DNA from: CAVVKW01 sp963761705
GTDB taxonomy: Bacteria > Verrucomicrobiota > Verrucomicrobiia > Chthoniobacterales > JAATET01
Assembly: GCA_963761705.1 (NCBI GenBank)
Contig: CAVXHK010000001.1
Location: 1,426,001 to 1,490,000, forward strand
DNA length: 64,000 bases
Reading direction: 5' to 3'
Shown in pieces: positions 8,089 through 16,728 of this stretch. Every line of letters starts with the position of its first letter. The stretch's first letter is position 1. Below the pieces are notes generated by a model. It saw only the letters and a program-made list of their open reading frames with translations, made no database searches and had not been told where the DNA came from. Position numbers and translations under genes: made by a program.

Positions 8089-8460
8089 TCAATTCAGCTT
8101 GCCAGCGAGGTCGGCAAACTTTTTGGCGGCCAGCGCGGTGACGGCGGGCTTGAGCAGCGGCATGGCGATGCGGAAGATCGAAAGGAGGATCGTGAGGATG
8201 CCGAGCTTCTTGGCCTTCTCCTTGACGACGTTGCCGTCGGAGTCGACCTGGCGTTCGACCATGACCTTCTTCTGCTTTCGACCGCGTCCGGAGAGAACCC
8301 ATCCGAAGATCGCTGCGCCGCCGAGCCAGGGGATGGGGTGGCGTTTGAAGCCTTGCTTCACCCGGGCCGGAACGTTGGCCGCGGTGCAGACGCCGTGGTA
8401 GTCGCGACCAATGGCGCGACGGCTGGCGTCGAGTTCGAGTAGGATCTCGGCGCGGGTCAT
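8089..8460 (-). CDS. Small membrane-associated protein, third gene of the ElaB/YqjE-like operon
   Basis: A 123-residue basic protein with one or two hydrophobic segments (LGGAAIFGWVLSG; LGILTILLSIFRIAMPLL) and no recognised domain. Its ATG overlaps the stop of the preceding holin-like gene (ATGA at 8457-8460), so the two are almost certainly translated together. By position it corresponds to the third gene (YqjK-like) of elaB/yqjD-yqjE clusters, though sequence resemblance is weak. Confidence 0.65.
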   Translation of the reverse strand: MTRAEILLELDASRRAIGRDYHGVCTAANVPARVKQGFKRHPIPWLGGAAIFGWVLSGRGRKQKKVMVERQVDSDGNVVKEKAKKLGILTILLSIFRIAMPLLKPAVTALAAKKFADLAGKLN

Positions 8461-8882
8461 GGCTGAGCTGGTGCGTCAGGGCCGCTCATGAGAGCGAAGT
8501 CCTTACGGAGTTCAGACGAGGTCGTCTGAAAGACCGGGGTGCGAAAGTGGGTTTTCACGTGGAGGGCGCACAGGAAGCAGATGAGAAAATGGAAGACGGT
8601 GAATCCGAGGGCGATCCAAACCCACTGCACGCTGAAGAGCCAAGCGATGGCGAAGGCGGTCGTCAGGATGAGAAAAATGTAGCCGAGGAAGGCGAAGACG
8701 AGGGCCGCCAGAAGCATGACGACGAGCCGAACGTAGAGTCCGACCGCTTCCTTGGCTTCGAGTCCCGCGAGTGAGAGAACGGCGGAAAAATGGCGTGAAA
8801 ATGATCCGAAGAGCCGCAGCGCTTCGGTAAAAAATCCCTGGTGGGAGTCGGATGCCGGGATGGCACCAGGTTCGGGCGTCAT
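8457..8882 (-). CDS. Phage-holin-family / YqjE-like membrane protein
   Basis: A 141-residue protein with an amphipathic N-terminal helix (about 20-50) and two strong membrane helices (LVVMLLAALVFAFLGYIFLI and IALGFTVFHFLICFLCAL). This is the layout of the holin-X/YqjE family that accompanies DUF883 proteins. The family name reflects fold similarity; a lysis role is not implied. It is coupled to the downstream gene by a 4-base overlap and lies 56 bases after the DUF883 gene. Confidence 0.75.
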   Translation of the reverse strand: MTPEPGAIPASDSHQGFFTEALRLFGSFSRHFSAVLSLAGLEAKEAVGLYVRLVVMLLAALVFAFLGYIFLILTTAFAIAWLFSVQWVWIALGFTVFHFLICFLCALHVKTHFRTPVFQTTSSELRKDFALMSGPDAPAQP

Positions 8883-8938
8883 GGGCGACGGGAGTCGGAT
8901 CGGCGGGTCCGGGTGGACCCGCCGAGGTGCCGACCGAA

Positions 8939-9361
8939 TTACTTGCGGAGGATGATTCCGATGAGGAAACCGATACCAGCGGCGATGCCGACGGCTTGGA
9001 GCGGGTTGTCGCGGATGTATTGTTCGGTGTCAGCCTGGTAAACCTTAGCTTTGGCCTGCGCCTCACCGTAGGCGTCTTCGGCCTTGGCTTTGTAGACTTC
9101 GCCTCTCGCGGTGGCCTGAGTTTTCAGGTCTTCGTATTTGGCCTTGCCGGCGTCGGACAGGTCCTGAGCGGCTTTGGACAGCTGGGCCTTGCCGGTTGCG
9201 ATCGCGTCTTCGGCTTTTTTCTTCGAAGAGGAGTAGATGTCTTTGGCGGCAGCTTTGCCGGTGTTGGTGGCGGCTTCGGCGTGAGCCTGGCTGCTCTCGA
9301 GATTCGACTCGGCGGCATCGGGCGTGGCGTCAATGAGATTGGTGACTTCTTCGTCGGGCAT
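8939..9361 (-). CDS. DUF883 (ElaB/YqjD) family membrane-anchored stress protein
   Basis: A 140-residue protein. A long Ala/Lys/Glu-rich amphipathic helix (about 20-115) is followed by the family-typical tail DNPLQAVGIAAGIGFLIGIIL and a basic end. ElaB/YqjD proteins of enterobacteria sit in the inner membrane by this C-terminal helix and bind ribosomes in stationary phase; the same role here is by homology. It is the first gene of a three-gene operon with the holin-like protein and the 123-residue protein. Confidence 0.88.
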   Translation of the reverse strand: MPDEEVTNLIDATPDAAESNLESSQAHAEAATNTGKAAAKDIYSSSKKKAEDAIATGKAQLSKAAQDLSDAGKAKYEDLKTQATARGEVYKAKAEDAYGEAQAKAKVYQADTEQYIRDNPLQAVGIAAGIGFLIGIILRK

Positions 9362-9547
9362 TTTTTCGAATTAGGTTGAGTGCTTTTCTAGTTGCAGGAG
9401 GAGAACGCAGGGAGCGTGCCAGCTGGTTGGGTGGGTCGCAAGGAAAGTTGGGGAGGAGGTCTCCAGTTTTCTAGGTTTTGAAGTGTTGAAGGTTCGAGGT
9501 TGGTGGTCGGTGGATTTCGGTGGCGGGGCGCGAGTCTTAAGAGATGG

Positions 9548-10519
9548 TCACGGCGCGGATGGGGCGCGGTGCCCTTCCCGGAGGAAGTCGATTGCGCGGC
9601 GGGCCATCCAGTTTCCGGGAAAGCCAAGGTGGCCGCCGGTGGCGGGGGATTCGAGGTGGAAGTGGGGGCTGGTTCGGGCGGCGTCTTCTGGGAAGCAGGC
9701 GGGGGGTAGGAACGGATCGTTGCGGGCGTTGACGAGGAGGGTGGGGATGGTGACGTGGGCCAGGACGGGTTTGCTGCTGGCTCGGGTCCAGTAGTCTTCG
9801 GCGTCGCGGTAGCCGTGGAGCGGGGCGGTGTAGGCCCCGTCGAATTCGCGGAAGGTGCGCATGGCGTCGAGGCCGAGATCGGTGAGTTTGCCGGGGTGGG
9901 CGAGAATTTTTTCCCGAATTTTGCGGCGGAGATTGACGAGAAATCGGCTCATGTAGAGACGGTTGGCGCGGCTTTCGAGGGCGAGGGAACTGGAGGCGAG
10001 GTCGCAGGGGACGGAGAAGGCGACGGCGGCGGTGATGCGGGGGTCGACGGCGGGGCCGAGGTCGCCGAGGTATTTGAGGGTGACGTTGCCGCCGAGGCTG
10101 AAGCCGATGAGGGCAAGTTGGTCGGGGGCCTTGCTTGCCAGAGCGTGGTCGATCACGACGGCGAGGTCGTCGGTCGAGCCGCTGTGGTAGGAGCGGAGGC
10201 GGCGGTTGGCGGTGCCGCTGCAGCCGCGGAAATTCCACGCGAGGACGTTCCAGCCTTCGCGGTGGAGCGCAAGAGCGTGGCTTTGGATGTAGGAGTCGTG
10301 GGAATTGCCTTCGAGACCGTGCGTGAGGATGGCGAGGCGGCGGTTGGCGGGGTCGTCCGCCCAATCGAGATCGAGGAAATCGTCGTCGGGGGTGGCGATG
10401 CGCTCGCGGTCGCGGGTGAAGATGCGGGCGCGGCGGAAGAGGGCGGGGACGATGGTCTGGAGGTGGCCGCCTGGCAGCCAGGCGGGGGCTTGGTAGGTGG
10501 ACGGATGAACGACGGGCAT
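9548..10519 (-). CDS. YheT-family alpha/beta hydrolase
   Basis: A 323-residue cytosolic hydrolase. It opens with PAWLPGGHLQTIVPALFRR, typical of YheT. The nucleophile elbow is GFSLGGN (Ser near residue 144), the acid is in LLVNARNDPFLP, and the catalytic His is in GGHLGFPG, all in canonical order. Relatives are carboxylesterases or acylhydrolases of uncertain substrate. It is transcribed away from the tRNA-Met/rpsT unit, leaving about 70 bases for both promoters. Confidence 0.9.
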   Translation of the reverse strand: MPVVHPSTYQAPAWLPGGHLQTIVPALFRRARIFTRDRERIATPDDDFLDLDWADDPANRRLAILTHGLEGNSHDSYIQSHALALHREGWNVLAWNFRGCSGTANRRLRSYHSGSTDDLAVVIDHALASKAPDQLALIGFSLGGNVTLKYLGDLGPAVDPRITAAVAFSVPCDLASSSLALESRANRLYMSRFLVNLRRKIREKILAHPGKLTDLGLDAMRTFREFDGAYTAPLHGYRDAEDYWTRASSKPVLAHVTIPTLLVNARNDPFLPPACFPEDAARTSPHFHLESPATGGHLGFPGNWMARRAIDFLREGHRAPSAP

Positions 10520-10544
10520 GCGGAGCGTGGAACGGCCGGAAGTT

Positions 10545-10574
10545 TTGCTTGATATTGTCTCCGATGACTCTACT
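10545..10574 (+). promoter_or_regulatory. Candidate promoter of the tRNA-Met/rpsT unit
   Basis: TTGCTT (10545-10550) and TCTACT (10569-10574) are separated by 18 bases, ending 13 bases before the tRNA. The -10 box is poor, so this is a tentative call. Confidence 0.4.
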
Positions 10575-10587
10575 TTTCTCGGCCCGC

Positions 10588-10662
10588 GGCAGAGTAGCTC
10601 AGTGGTAGAGCAGGGGACTCATAAGCCCTTGGTCGGGGGTTCAAATCCCTCCTCTGCTACCA
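10588..10662 (+). tRNA. tRNA-Met (CAT), elongator type
   Basis: A 75-base tRNA. The acceptor GGCAGAG pairs with CTCTGCT (terminal G-U), then discriminator A and an encoded CCA. The anticodon loop CTCATAA gives CAT. The first acceptor pair is intact and the anticodon stem lacks three consecutive G-C pairs at its base, so it is not an initiator. The same anticodon occurs in tRNA-Ile2 before lysidine modification, which I cannot exclude. Confidence 0.9.
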
Positions 10663-10725
10663 AGATTTTCATCTTCCGATTCTTCCGATTTACAAGACCT
10701 TCCGACCTTCGACCCATTCATTCTC

Positions 10726-10986
10726 ATGGCTAACATTGCATCATCCGAAAAAAGCGCCCGTCAGGACGTTGTCCGCAACGCACGCAAGACGGCGACCCTC
10801 GCCGGGATCAAAACCGCTCAGAAGCGTTTCGCGAAGGCCATCGACGCGAAAGACTCGGATGCGGTGAAGGTCGGCTTTAATAGCTACGTCTCGACGCTCG
10901 ACAAAGCAGCGAAGCGTGGCGCGATCCACCAGAACTCGGCGGATCGGCGGAAGGGCCGGGCGGCGAAATTGCTGGCGAGCGCGTAG
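10726..10986 (+). CDS. rpsT: 30S ribosomal protein bS20
   Basis: An 86-residue, highly basic, all-helical protein of normal length that matches bS20 throughout (MANIASSEKSARQDVVRNAR; ending IHQNSADRRKGRAAKLLASA). It binds 16S rRNA during 30S assembly. The ATG follows a pyrimidine-rich leader without an obvious Shine-Dalgarno. It starts 63 bases after tRNA-Met with no terminator between them, so read-through from the tRNA promoter is likely. Confidence 0.97.
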   Translation: MANIASSEKSARQDVVRNARKTATLAGIKTAQKRFAKAIDAKDSDAVKVGFNSYVSTLDKAAKRGAIHQNSADRRKGRAAKLLASA

Positions 10987-11365
10987 GGCGTCCCCGGTCG
11001 AGCCACTCGTGGCGTTTTCCGTCGCGAACCGTGGGCTACCGATGCTTGCCCTCCGGGAGGCAACGCAACTCGTTTCGGTCGACTGGGTAGCTGGGGGCCG
11101 ACCTTGCTGGGACGCTGGTTCGCGGGCGATCGTTTGAGTTTCAAGGTAACTCAGCGCTGGAGTGGGCGGCGGCGCAACTTGGGCACGAGTTTTCGATTGG
11201 GGCTGGGTGAAAACGGTCGGACTGAGTCCTGCGCCTAGTTCTAATGCGCCGTCGGCAGCATCCTGACCAGGAGGCAAACTTAACGCTTTCTTGCTTCCTG
11301 ATGATTGCCTGGCTAAGATCCAGGTCGCGACTGAGAGTCGCTTGCCCCCGTTCCTTCCCCCCGCC
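10987..11365 (+). other. 379-base intergenic region after rpsT
   Basis: No gene found. It holds a weak hairpin just after rpsT (listed separately). Before the next ATG a small perfect stem GCGACT-gag-AGTCGC spans 11327-11341. An AGGAGG near 11270 is not followed by a usable start. The long open frame on the opposite strand has no family features and is rejected as a shadow. Confidence 0.5.
11002..11018 (+). terminator. Weak terminator after rpsT
   Basis: GCCA/TGGC (extendable to GCCAC/GTGGC) at 11002-11013 is followed by GTTTT to 11018, 16 bases after the rpsT stop. The stem is short. Confidence 0.35.
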
Positions 11366-12178
11366 ATGAATCAACTCCGCTTTCTCCCGCTTCTTTTCGC
11401 TCTCCTGGTGGCGGCATCGCCCCTGCGAGCGCTACCGCTTACGGTGATCAACGCCGGATTCGAGGACATCTCCGGGGAATCCTCCTCGAACGGGTTAACG
11501 TTCGGGTCGTTTAGCGGATGGTCGCTTTACGAAGAAGCGGGCTTGGATACCAGCGACGGGAACGGGCCGGACTTCTTCGTCGGCACCCTGACGCCGAGTC
11601 TGAACCCCGACACTCCAGACCCCGACGACTTCTACAATTACCCGGGCGGTGCCGCCGAAGGCGATCGAGTGGCCCTCGCCTTCAGTTTCGCTGGTCGGCC
11701 CGGCTCCGGGGGAGGGCTAGCCTACGGACTCACCCAGGCCCTCGGCGACACGCTGCAGGCGAATACGCAATACACGCTGCAAATCGACGTCGGCAATATC
11801 GCGTCGGGGACGTCGTTCGATCTGAGAGGTTTCCCTGGTTACCGGATCGATCTTCTCGCGGGCACCACGATCCTCGCTTCCGACGACAACACGCTCGCGG
11901 GCTCGATCGCAGAAGGCGCCTTCGCTCTTTCCACCGTGACTTACATTTCCGGTGCATCTTCCGCTCATCTCGGCGAGGTCCTTTCGATCCGAATGGTGAG
12001 TCTGAACGTGACCGATCCCAATCCGGATTTTGCCGATGCCGAGCTGGAGGTAAATTTCGACAACGTCCGCCTCGACGCCGTTGCGGTGCCGGAGCCAGCG
12101 GCGGCGGCTCTGATCTCGCTTGGGCTCGTGAGCCTGCTCGTGCTTCGCCGCCGCCGCGATTGGCAAGTTGGCGGGTAG
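11366..12178 (+). CDS. Exported PEP-CTERM-anchored protein
   Basis: A 270-residue protein. A signal peptide (FLPLLFALLVAASPLRA) is followed by a beta-rich, Asp/Gly/Ser-rich ectodomain resembling jelly-roll carbohydrate-binding modules (VINAGFED near the start, VNFDNVRLDAV at the end). The C-terminus has the sorting signal VPEP near residue 240, a hydrophobic helix and an arginine cluster (RRRR). PEP-CTERM proteins are processed by an exosortase; none is encoded in this window. I start at the ATG at 11366 because it directly precedes the signal peptide. No enzymatic motif is visible; adhesion or envelope polymer binding is a guess. Confidence 0.85.
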   Translation: MNQLRFLPLLFALLVAASPLRALPLTVINAGFEDISGESSSNGLTFGSFSGWSLYEEAGLDTSDGNGPDFFVGTLTPSLNPDTPDPDDFYNYPGGAAEGDRVALAFSFAGRPGSGGGLAYGLTQALGDTLQANTQYTLQIDVGNIASGTSFDLRGFPGYRIDLLAGTTILASDDNTLAGSIAEGAFALSTVTYISGASSAHLGEVLSIRMVSLNVTDPNPDFADAELEVNFDNVRLDAVAVPEPAAAALISLGLVSLLVLRRRRDWQVGG

Positions 12179-12415
12179 GGGATCGGGGACGAAAATGGAG
12201 GCGGGCCGCAGCGGTCTCACTGGTTGCGAATGATCGCAATCCTCTGCGATGAAAGGGAGATCATCCGATCATTTGTCACGGATGGTGAATGGGGAGTTAT
12301 CCCTCGACGTGGTGTCGAAAGGCGGATGGGGTCGCGCGTCGATATTTCTATGCCAATGCCACGTTTGTGAGATTTCGCGTTGCGAAACGGACGCGGGGAC
12401 GTTGTCTTTCCAAGG

Positions 12416-12850
12416 ATGAAAGTGCCTCGCTCGCCTTACGCCAAAACGGATGGGATCTTTTACTTTGCCCGGATGCTGGACAAGATTCGGCTGAAGGATA
12501 CGGGGGAGTTGCGGGACGATCTGCGGGCGAACGTGGGGCAGGCGTTTGATCAGCGGTGCTGCGACTTTCTCGCGGTAAGTCACGAGGACCTTTCCGAGAT
12601 GGTCAACCATGGATCTTCGGATCTGGACGTTCTGGAGTGGTGTTTCTCGAACGGGCGGCGTCCGACGGAAGGGGACGTGGAGGTCTGGAATGGCTTCATG
12701 CGGAAGGTCGGATGGAACGACGCGGTCGCGGTAAAACTGGCGGAGCGGAAGTCGGAGAGCGGGTTCGCGGACCGGGATGATATCCGGACGATGTTCGATT
12801 ATCTCGACGCGGACGAGGGGCGGGAAGTGGTGATGCCGCCGATGGTCTAG
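12416..12850 (+). CDS. DUF5069 protein
   Basis: A 144-residue protein matching the DUF5069 pattern from memory: an N-terminal RSPYAKTDGIFYFARMLDK, then LEWCFSNGRRPTEGDVEVWN and a C-terminal FDYLDADEGR. Family members are small cytosolic proteins of unknown function, common in Verrucomicrobiota and Planctomycetota. The start at 12416 is chosen because the family begins just before this motif; an in-frame upstream start at 12380 is possible. It stands alone between a PEP-CTERM gene and dodecin. Confidence 0.75.
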   Translation: MKVPRSPYAKTDGIFYFARMLDKIRLKDTGELRDDLRANVGQAFDQRCCDFLAVSHEDLSEMVNHGSSDLDVLEWCFSNGRRPTEGDVEVWNGFMRKVGWNDAVAVKLAERKSESGFADRDDIRTMFDYLDADEGREVVMPPMV

Positions 12851-12920
12851 GGTCTCAGTGTCGGTGTTGAATCGCCGGGGCGATTTTCTGGACGGGCCGA
12901 CCTTCGGACTTTTGATCCGA

Positions 12921-13124
12921 TCACTCCAGCGTGAAGCCGACTTTGATGGTGACTTGGTAGTGGGAGACCTTGCCGTCTTCGAGGTGGCCGCGGGTCTCGA
13001 TGACCTCGAACCAACGGAGGTTGCGGAGGGATTCGGAGGCTTTTGCTATGGCGTTCTCGATGGCCTTTTCGATGCTTTCGGTGGATGAGCCGACGAGTTC
13101 GAGTTTTTTGTAGATGTGGTCCAT
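12921..13124 (-). CDS. Dodecin
   Basis: A 67-residue protein of exactly dodecin size and pattern: YKKLELVGSS, then IEKAIENAIAKASESL, the flavin-stacking Trp in LRWFEVIETRG, and HYQVTIKVGF at the end. Dodecins form hollow dodecamers that bind flavins and act as a flavin buffer. The gene is divergent from the Mla operon with 105 bases between the starts. Confidence 0.93.
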   Translation of the reverse strand: MDHIYKKLELVGSSTESIEKAIENAIAKASESLRNLRWFEVIETRGHLEDGKVSHYQVTIKVGFTLE

Positions 13125-13229
13125 GGACGAAGTGTGCAGGTCAAAAGGTCGAATGTCGAAGGTCCTGTGACGATTGACGTTTTGATGGAAACATTCGCGC
13201 TGGCTCGCGGATCGGGTTAAACACAGCGC

Positions 13230-14330
13230 GTGAGTTTTCAGGAGTCGCGCGCAGGGATCGAGATCGATGGGGATCGGGTGCGGCTGACGGGTCGGTTGAA
13301 CGCTGAAGGCGCGGCGAGCGTTTGGGCGGAGGCGAAGGAAGTGTGTCGGAAGAATGAAGGAACGTCGGTGGACGTGTCGGAGCTGGACTACCTGGACGCG
13401 TCGGGCGTGGCGCTGCTGTTCGAGCTGCAGAAAAAGTATGGCGCGGAGATCAAGGGATTGCCGGAGGAATCGGCGCGGTTGCTCGAGCCTTACGCCCAGG
13501 ATGAATTTCCTGACCTCGCGTCGGGCGAGGGGGAGAAGGATTCGACGGTCATTCAGGCGGGCCGGGTGGGGGCGGCGTTTCTGACCGATCTCCGGCAGCA
13601 GGTGGTCTTTACCGGTCAGCTTTTTTTGACGCTGGGGGTGGCTTTAGCGCAACCGCACCGCGTGCGGTGGGGCGAGATGTGGCGGACGGTTGAGAAGGCG
13701 GGGGTGAATGCGCTGGTGATCGTGGGGATGATCGGATTTCTCACGGGAATGATCATGGCGTTCCAGTCGACGGCGCCGTTGCGGCAGTTTGGCGTGGACA
13801 TTTTTGTGGTGAATCTGGTGTCGCTTTCGATGCTGCGGGAGCTGGGTGGGATGATGACGGCGATCATCCTGGCGGGGCGATCGGGGTCGGCGTTTGCGGC
13901 GGAGATCGGGACGATGAAAGTGAACGAGGAGTTGGACGCGCTGAACACGATGGGCATGGACCCGGTGCGGTTTCTCGTGGTGCCGAAGGTGATCGCGACC
14001 GTGCTGGTCACGCCATTGCTGACGATCTACGCGAATCTCTTTGGGATTGGCGGGGGGTTGCTGGTGGTGATGATGTTTGGCCACCCGTGGGCGGCGGTGT
14101 GGAATCAGCTGGTCTCTGCCGTGTCGGTGAACGACGTGCTGGCGGGGGTCATCAAAGCGTTTTTCTTTGGTATTCTGGTCGCGGGGATTGGGTGCCTGCG
14201 GGGGTTGCAGACGAAGTCGGGGGCCAGTGCGGTGGGCGATAGCACGACGCGGGCGGTGGTGAGCGGGATCTTCCTGATCATCGTGGTGGACGCGATTTTC
14301 GCGTTCGTTTTCTTCGCGATTGGATTCTAA
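13230..14330 (+). CDS. mlaE: MlaE-type lipid ABC transporter permease with N-terminal STAS domain
   Basis: A 366-residue protein with a GTG start. Residues 1-100 form a STAS domain (ELDYLDASGVALLFELQKK). Residues about 120-366 are an MlaE permease with five hydrophobic segments and the conserved block around ELGGMMTAIILAGRSGSAF and AEIGTMKVNEELDALNTMG. It is the membrane channel of an MCE system that moves phospholipids between inner and outer membrane. The STAS fusion recalls the separate MlaB subunit, so one polypeptide seems to combine MlaB and MlaE roles. It is first in an operon with ATPase, MCE protein and lipoprotein, each separated by 6 bases or overlapping. Confidence 0.92.
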   Translation: MSFQESRAGIEIDGDRVRLTGRLNAEGAASVWAEAKEVCRKNEGTSVDVSELDYLDASGVALLFELQKKYGAEIKGLPEESARLLEPYAQDEFPDLASGEGEKDSTVIQAGRVGAAFLTDLRQQVVFTGQLFLTLGVALAQPHRVRWGEMWRTVEKAGVNALVIVGMIGFLTGMIMAFQSTAPLRQFGVDIFVVNLVSLSMLRELGGMMTAIILAGRSGSAFAAEIGTMKVNEELDALNTMGMDPVRFLVVPKVIATVLVTPLLTIYANLFGIGGGLLVVMMFGHPWAAVWNQLVSAVSVNDVLAGVIKAFFFGILVAGIGCLRGLQTKSGASAVGDSTTRAVVSGIFLIIVVDAIFAFVFFAIGF

Positions 14331-14336
14331 CGGGCG

Positions 14337-15095
14337 ATGGGTGCGATCATTAAAGTGAGAAATCTGAGAGCGGGCTACGACGATAACGTCGTGCTGGAGG
14401 ATCTGAATTTCGACGTCGAGCGGGGCGAGGTTTTCGTGATTCTGGGCGGATCGGGTTGCGGAAAGAGCACGGTGCTCAAGCACATGATCGGGTTGAATCC
14501 GCCGCTGGGTGGGAAGGTGCTGATCGACGGCGAGGACATCATCGCGGCGGAGGGCCGGGAGCGGATTGCGATCCTGCGGAAGATCGGGGTGTCGTATCAG
14601 AGCGGGGCTCTCTTCGGATCGATGACGTTGAATCAGAATGTTCGCTTGCCTCTCGAAGAATACACGTCGCTGTCGGACGAGGCGATGGACCTGATCGCGT
14701 GGATGAAACTGAAACTCGTCGGGCTGGAAAAATTTACGAAGTTCATGCCGAACGCGATCAGCGGTGGGATGCAGAAGCGGGCGGCGATCGCGCGGGCGAT
14801 GGCGCTGGACCCGCTGGTGGTCTTTTTGGACGAGCCGTCCGCGGGGTTGGACCCGATCACTTCGGCGGACCTGGACGCCTTGATTCTTCGGCTGAAGGAG
14901 ACGATGGGGATGACGTTTGTGATCGTGACGCACGAGCTGCCGAGCATTTACGCGATCGCGGACCGGGTGATTATGTTGGATAAGGAGAGCAAGGGGATCA
15001 TCGCGACCGGGCCGCCGGCGGAGTTGCGGGATGAATCCGAAGTGCCGTTTGTCCGGCGATTCTTTCACCGGGAAGCGGAGGACGAGAATTCATGA
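14337..15095 (+). CDS. mlaF: MlaF-type lipid ABC transporter ATPase
   Basis: A 252-residue ATPase that energises the MlaE permease. Walker A is GGSGCGKST (about 37-45), the signature appears as the Mla-typical SGGMQKRAAIARA rather than SGGQ, Walker B is VVFLDEPSAGLDP, and the switch His lies in VTHELPS. The C-terminus RRFFHREAE fits MlaF-like proteins. It begins 6 bases after mlaE and overlaps mlaD by 4 bases. Confidence 0.93.
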   Translation: MGAIIKVRNLRAGYDDNVVLEDLNFDVERGEVFVILGGSGCGKSTVLKHMIGLNPPLGGKVLIDGEDIIAAEGRERIAILRKIGVSYQSGALFGSMTLNQNVRLPLEEYTSLSDEAMDLIAWMKLKLVGLEKFTKFMPNAISGGMQKRAAIARAMALDPLVVFLDEPSAGLDPITSADLDALILRLKETMGMTFVIVTHELPSIYAIADRVIMLDKESKGIIATGPPAELRDESEVPFVRRFFHREAEDENS

Positions 15096-16123
15096 AGAAG
15101 AACGAAGCCAATTTTTTCCGGATCGGGATATTCATCATCGCTGGTCTGACGTTGCTGGCGGCGGGGCTGGTGACGTTTGGGATGGGGCAATTTTTTAAGA
15201 CGAAGGTTTACGTCGAGACGTACGTTGACGCGACGGTGCAGGGAATCGAGGTCGGGTCGGCGGTGAAATTTCGCGGCGTGACGGTGGGCAAGGTGACGGA
15301 CGTTAGTTTCGTGTTCATGCGCTACCCGTCGGTCGACAAAACGGATCTAACGAATTACGTGGTGCTGGTGATGCAGATCGATCGGGAGATTTTTCCGGAG
15401 ATGTTCGAGTTGCCGAATTTACAGCCCATGCTTTCGTCGAACATCGAGCGAGGAATGCGGGTGCAGATCGAGCCTGCTGGGATCACGGGATTGAATTACC
15501 TCGAGATCAATTTCTTGGAGCCTCAGCGGTTCAAGCCGCTCAAGATCGCGTGGAAGCCCGATAATTACTACCTTCCGTCGGCACCGGGCGAGTTGACCAA
15601 TATGCTCGACAGCGTGAACAACATCATGCGCGAAGTGGAGGGCTTCAACATCAAGGGTGTGAGCGACGGCGTGGTCTCGTTGCTGGATAATCTGAACCGT
15701 GCGGTGACCGGTGCACAGCTGAAGAAATTGAGCGACGGGGCGCAGGCGCTGTTTTCGCAGATCGAGACGGCGGTGGAAGAGGCGGACATCCCGGATCTGA
15801 GCAAAGAAATGAAGGCGCTCGTCGGCGACTTGACCAAAGCGGTTTCCGATCTCGACGTGCCGACCATCAGTGGAGAGACGCAGGCTCTGCTCGAAGAGGT
15901 CGCGCGGTCGAACGCGCAGCTCAAATCGATCCTGAGTAACTTGGAGCCCGCGTCGCAGATCAACGGCGACGAGCTTTCGGCGACGTTGTCAAACTTGCGG
16001 ATCATTTCGGAGAATCTGCGGGAAGCCAGCGCGGAGGTCGTGCGGGATCCTTCGCAGGTGATCTGGCAGCGGCCGGCGAAACCAGCGTCCGCACTCGACC
16101 CGCCAAACCGGAAAAGACGATGA
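15092..16123 (+). CDS. mlaD: MCE-domain substrate-binding protein, MlaD-like
   Basis: A 343-residue periplasmic protein held by one N-terminal membrane helix (IGIFIIAGLTLLAAGLVTFG). The MCE domain spans about 35-150 (VQGIEVGSAVKFRGVTVGKV and GITGLNYLEINFL). A long helical, coiled-coil-like region (about 165-310) follows. The C-terminal helical part makes it longer than E. coli MlaD and closer to PqiB/LetB or plant TGD2 types, where helices can form a lipid tunnel. It overlaps both neighbours by 4 bases, so it is translationally coupled. Confidence 0.9.
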   Translation: MKKNEANFFRIGIFIIAGLTLLAAGLVTFGMGQFFKTKVYVETYVDATVQGIEVGSAVKFRGVTVGKVTDVSFVFMRYPSVDKTDLTNYVVLVMQIDREIFPEMFELPNLQPMLSSNIERGMRVQIEPAGITGLNYLEINFLEPQRFKPLKIAWKPDNYYLPSAPGELTNMLDSVNNIMREVEGFNIKGVSDGVVSLLDNLNRAVTGAQLKKLSDGAQALFSQIETAVEEADIPDLSKEMKALVGDLTKAVSDLDVPTISGETQALLEEVARSNAQLKSILSNLEPASQINGDELSATLSNLRIISENLREASAEVVRDPSQVIWQRPAKPASALDPPNRKRR

Positions 16124-16728
16124 TGAAGATGAAGAGATTGTTACCTTTGGGAGGATTTGTGGTCGCGGTGCTTTTCGCCGGATGCGCCGGCCTCTCGCCG
16201 ACCGCGACGAAGCGGTTTCTACTCGATCCGGGGACGCCGCCTTCGTTCGCGGGAATGCGGAACAGCGGAACGGCAGTGGTGAATTACGTCGACGTGGCGT
16301 TGCCGCATTCGGGAGGTGGATTCACCTACAAAAGCTCCGCTTACGAGTGGGAGAACGATCCCTACAACGGGTTCCTGGTCGCGCCTTCGCAGATGATGAC
16401 GGAGATCGTTCGGAAATGGGTCACGGACAGCGATCTCTACGAGAGCGTGGCCGTCGCTGGCGATCCCGCCGGGCAGGACTGGCAGATCCGGGCAAGCGTG
16501 GGTGGGCTTTACGGGAATTTTGCGCGGTTGGACGCGCAGGCCGAGCTCGAGCTCGAGGTGCGAGTTTTCCGCAATCGGGGCGGCGAAGCGGTGCTGGTCT
16601 CGGAGGGGAGATATTTGCAGGAGGTGCCGATTGAGCGGCGGACGCCGGAGGCGCTGGTGGTCGGTTGGAACGCGGGGTTGCGGCAGGCGTTGCTGGCGAT
16701 GTCGAAGGACCTGGCGGAAGGGAGTTAG
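16120..16728 (+). CDS. ABC transport auxiliary lipoprotein (PqiC-like)
   Basis: A 202-residue lipoprotein. Signal peptide with lipobox LFAGC, then FLLDPGT, which resembles the YxL(D/E)P start of the ABC_trans_aux/PqiC family, and a C-terminal helix (VVGWNAGLRQALLAMSKDL) as in that family. It probably sits on the outer membrane inner face and receives lipid from the MCE protein. It is the last gene of the Mla operon. Its stop overlaps the stop of the opposing pabB by 4 bases (TTAG at 16725-16728). Confidence 0.82.
   Translation: MMKMKRLLPLGGFVVAVLFAGCAGLSPTATKRFLLDPGTPPSFAGMRNSGTAVVNYVDVALPHSGGGFTYKSSAYEWENDPYNGFLVAPSQMMTEIVRKWVTDSDLYESVAVAGDPAGQDWQIRASVGGLYGNFARLDAQAELELEVRVFRNRGGEAVLVSEGRYLQEVPIERRTPEALVVGWNAGLRQALLAMSKDLAEGS

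Noticed and set aside
10741..11367. Long open frame on the minus strand over rpsT and the gap after it
   Set aside because: It has no recognisable domain, mirrors a ribosomal protein gene and ends in unconserved sequence; it is a high-GC shadow.
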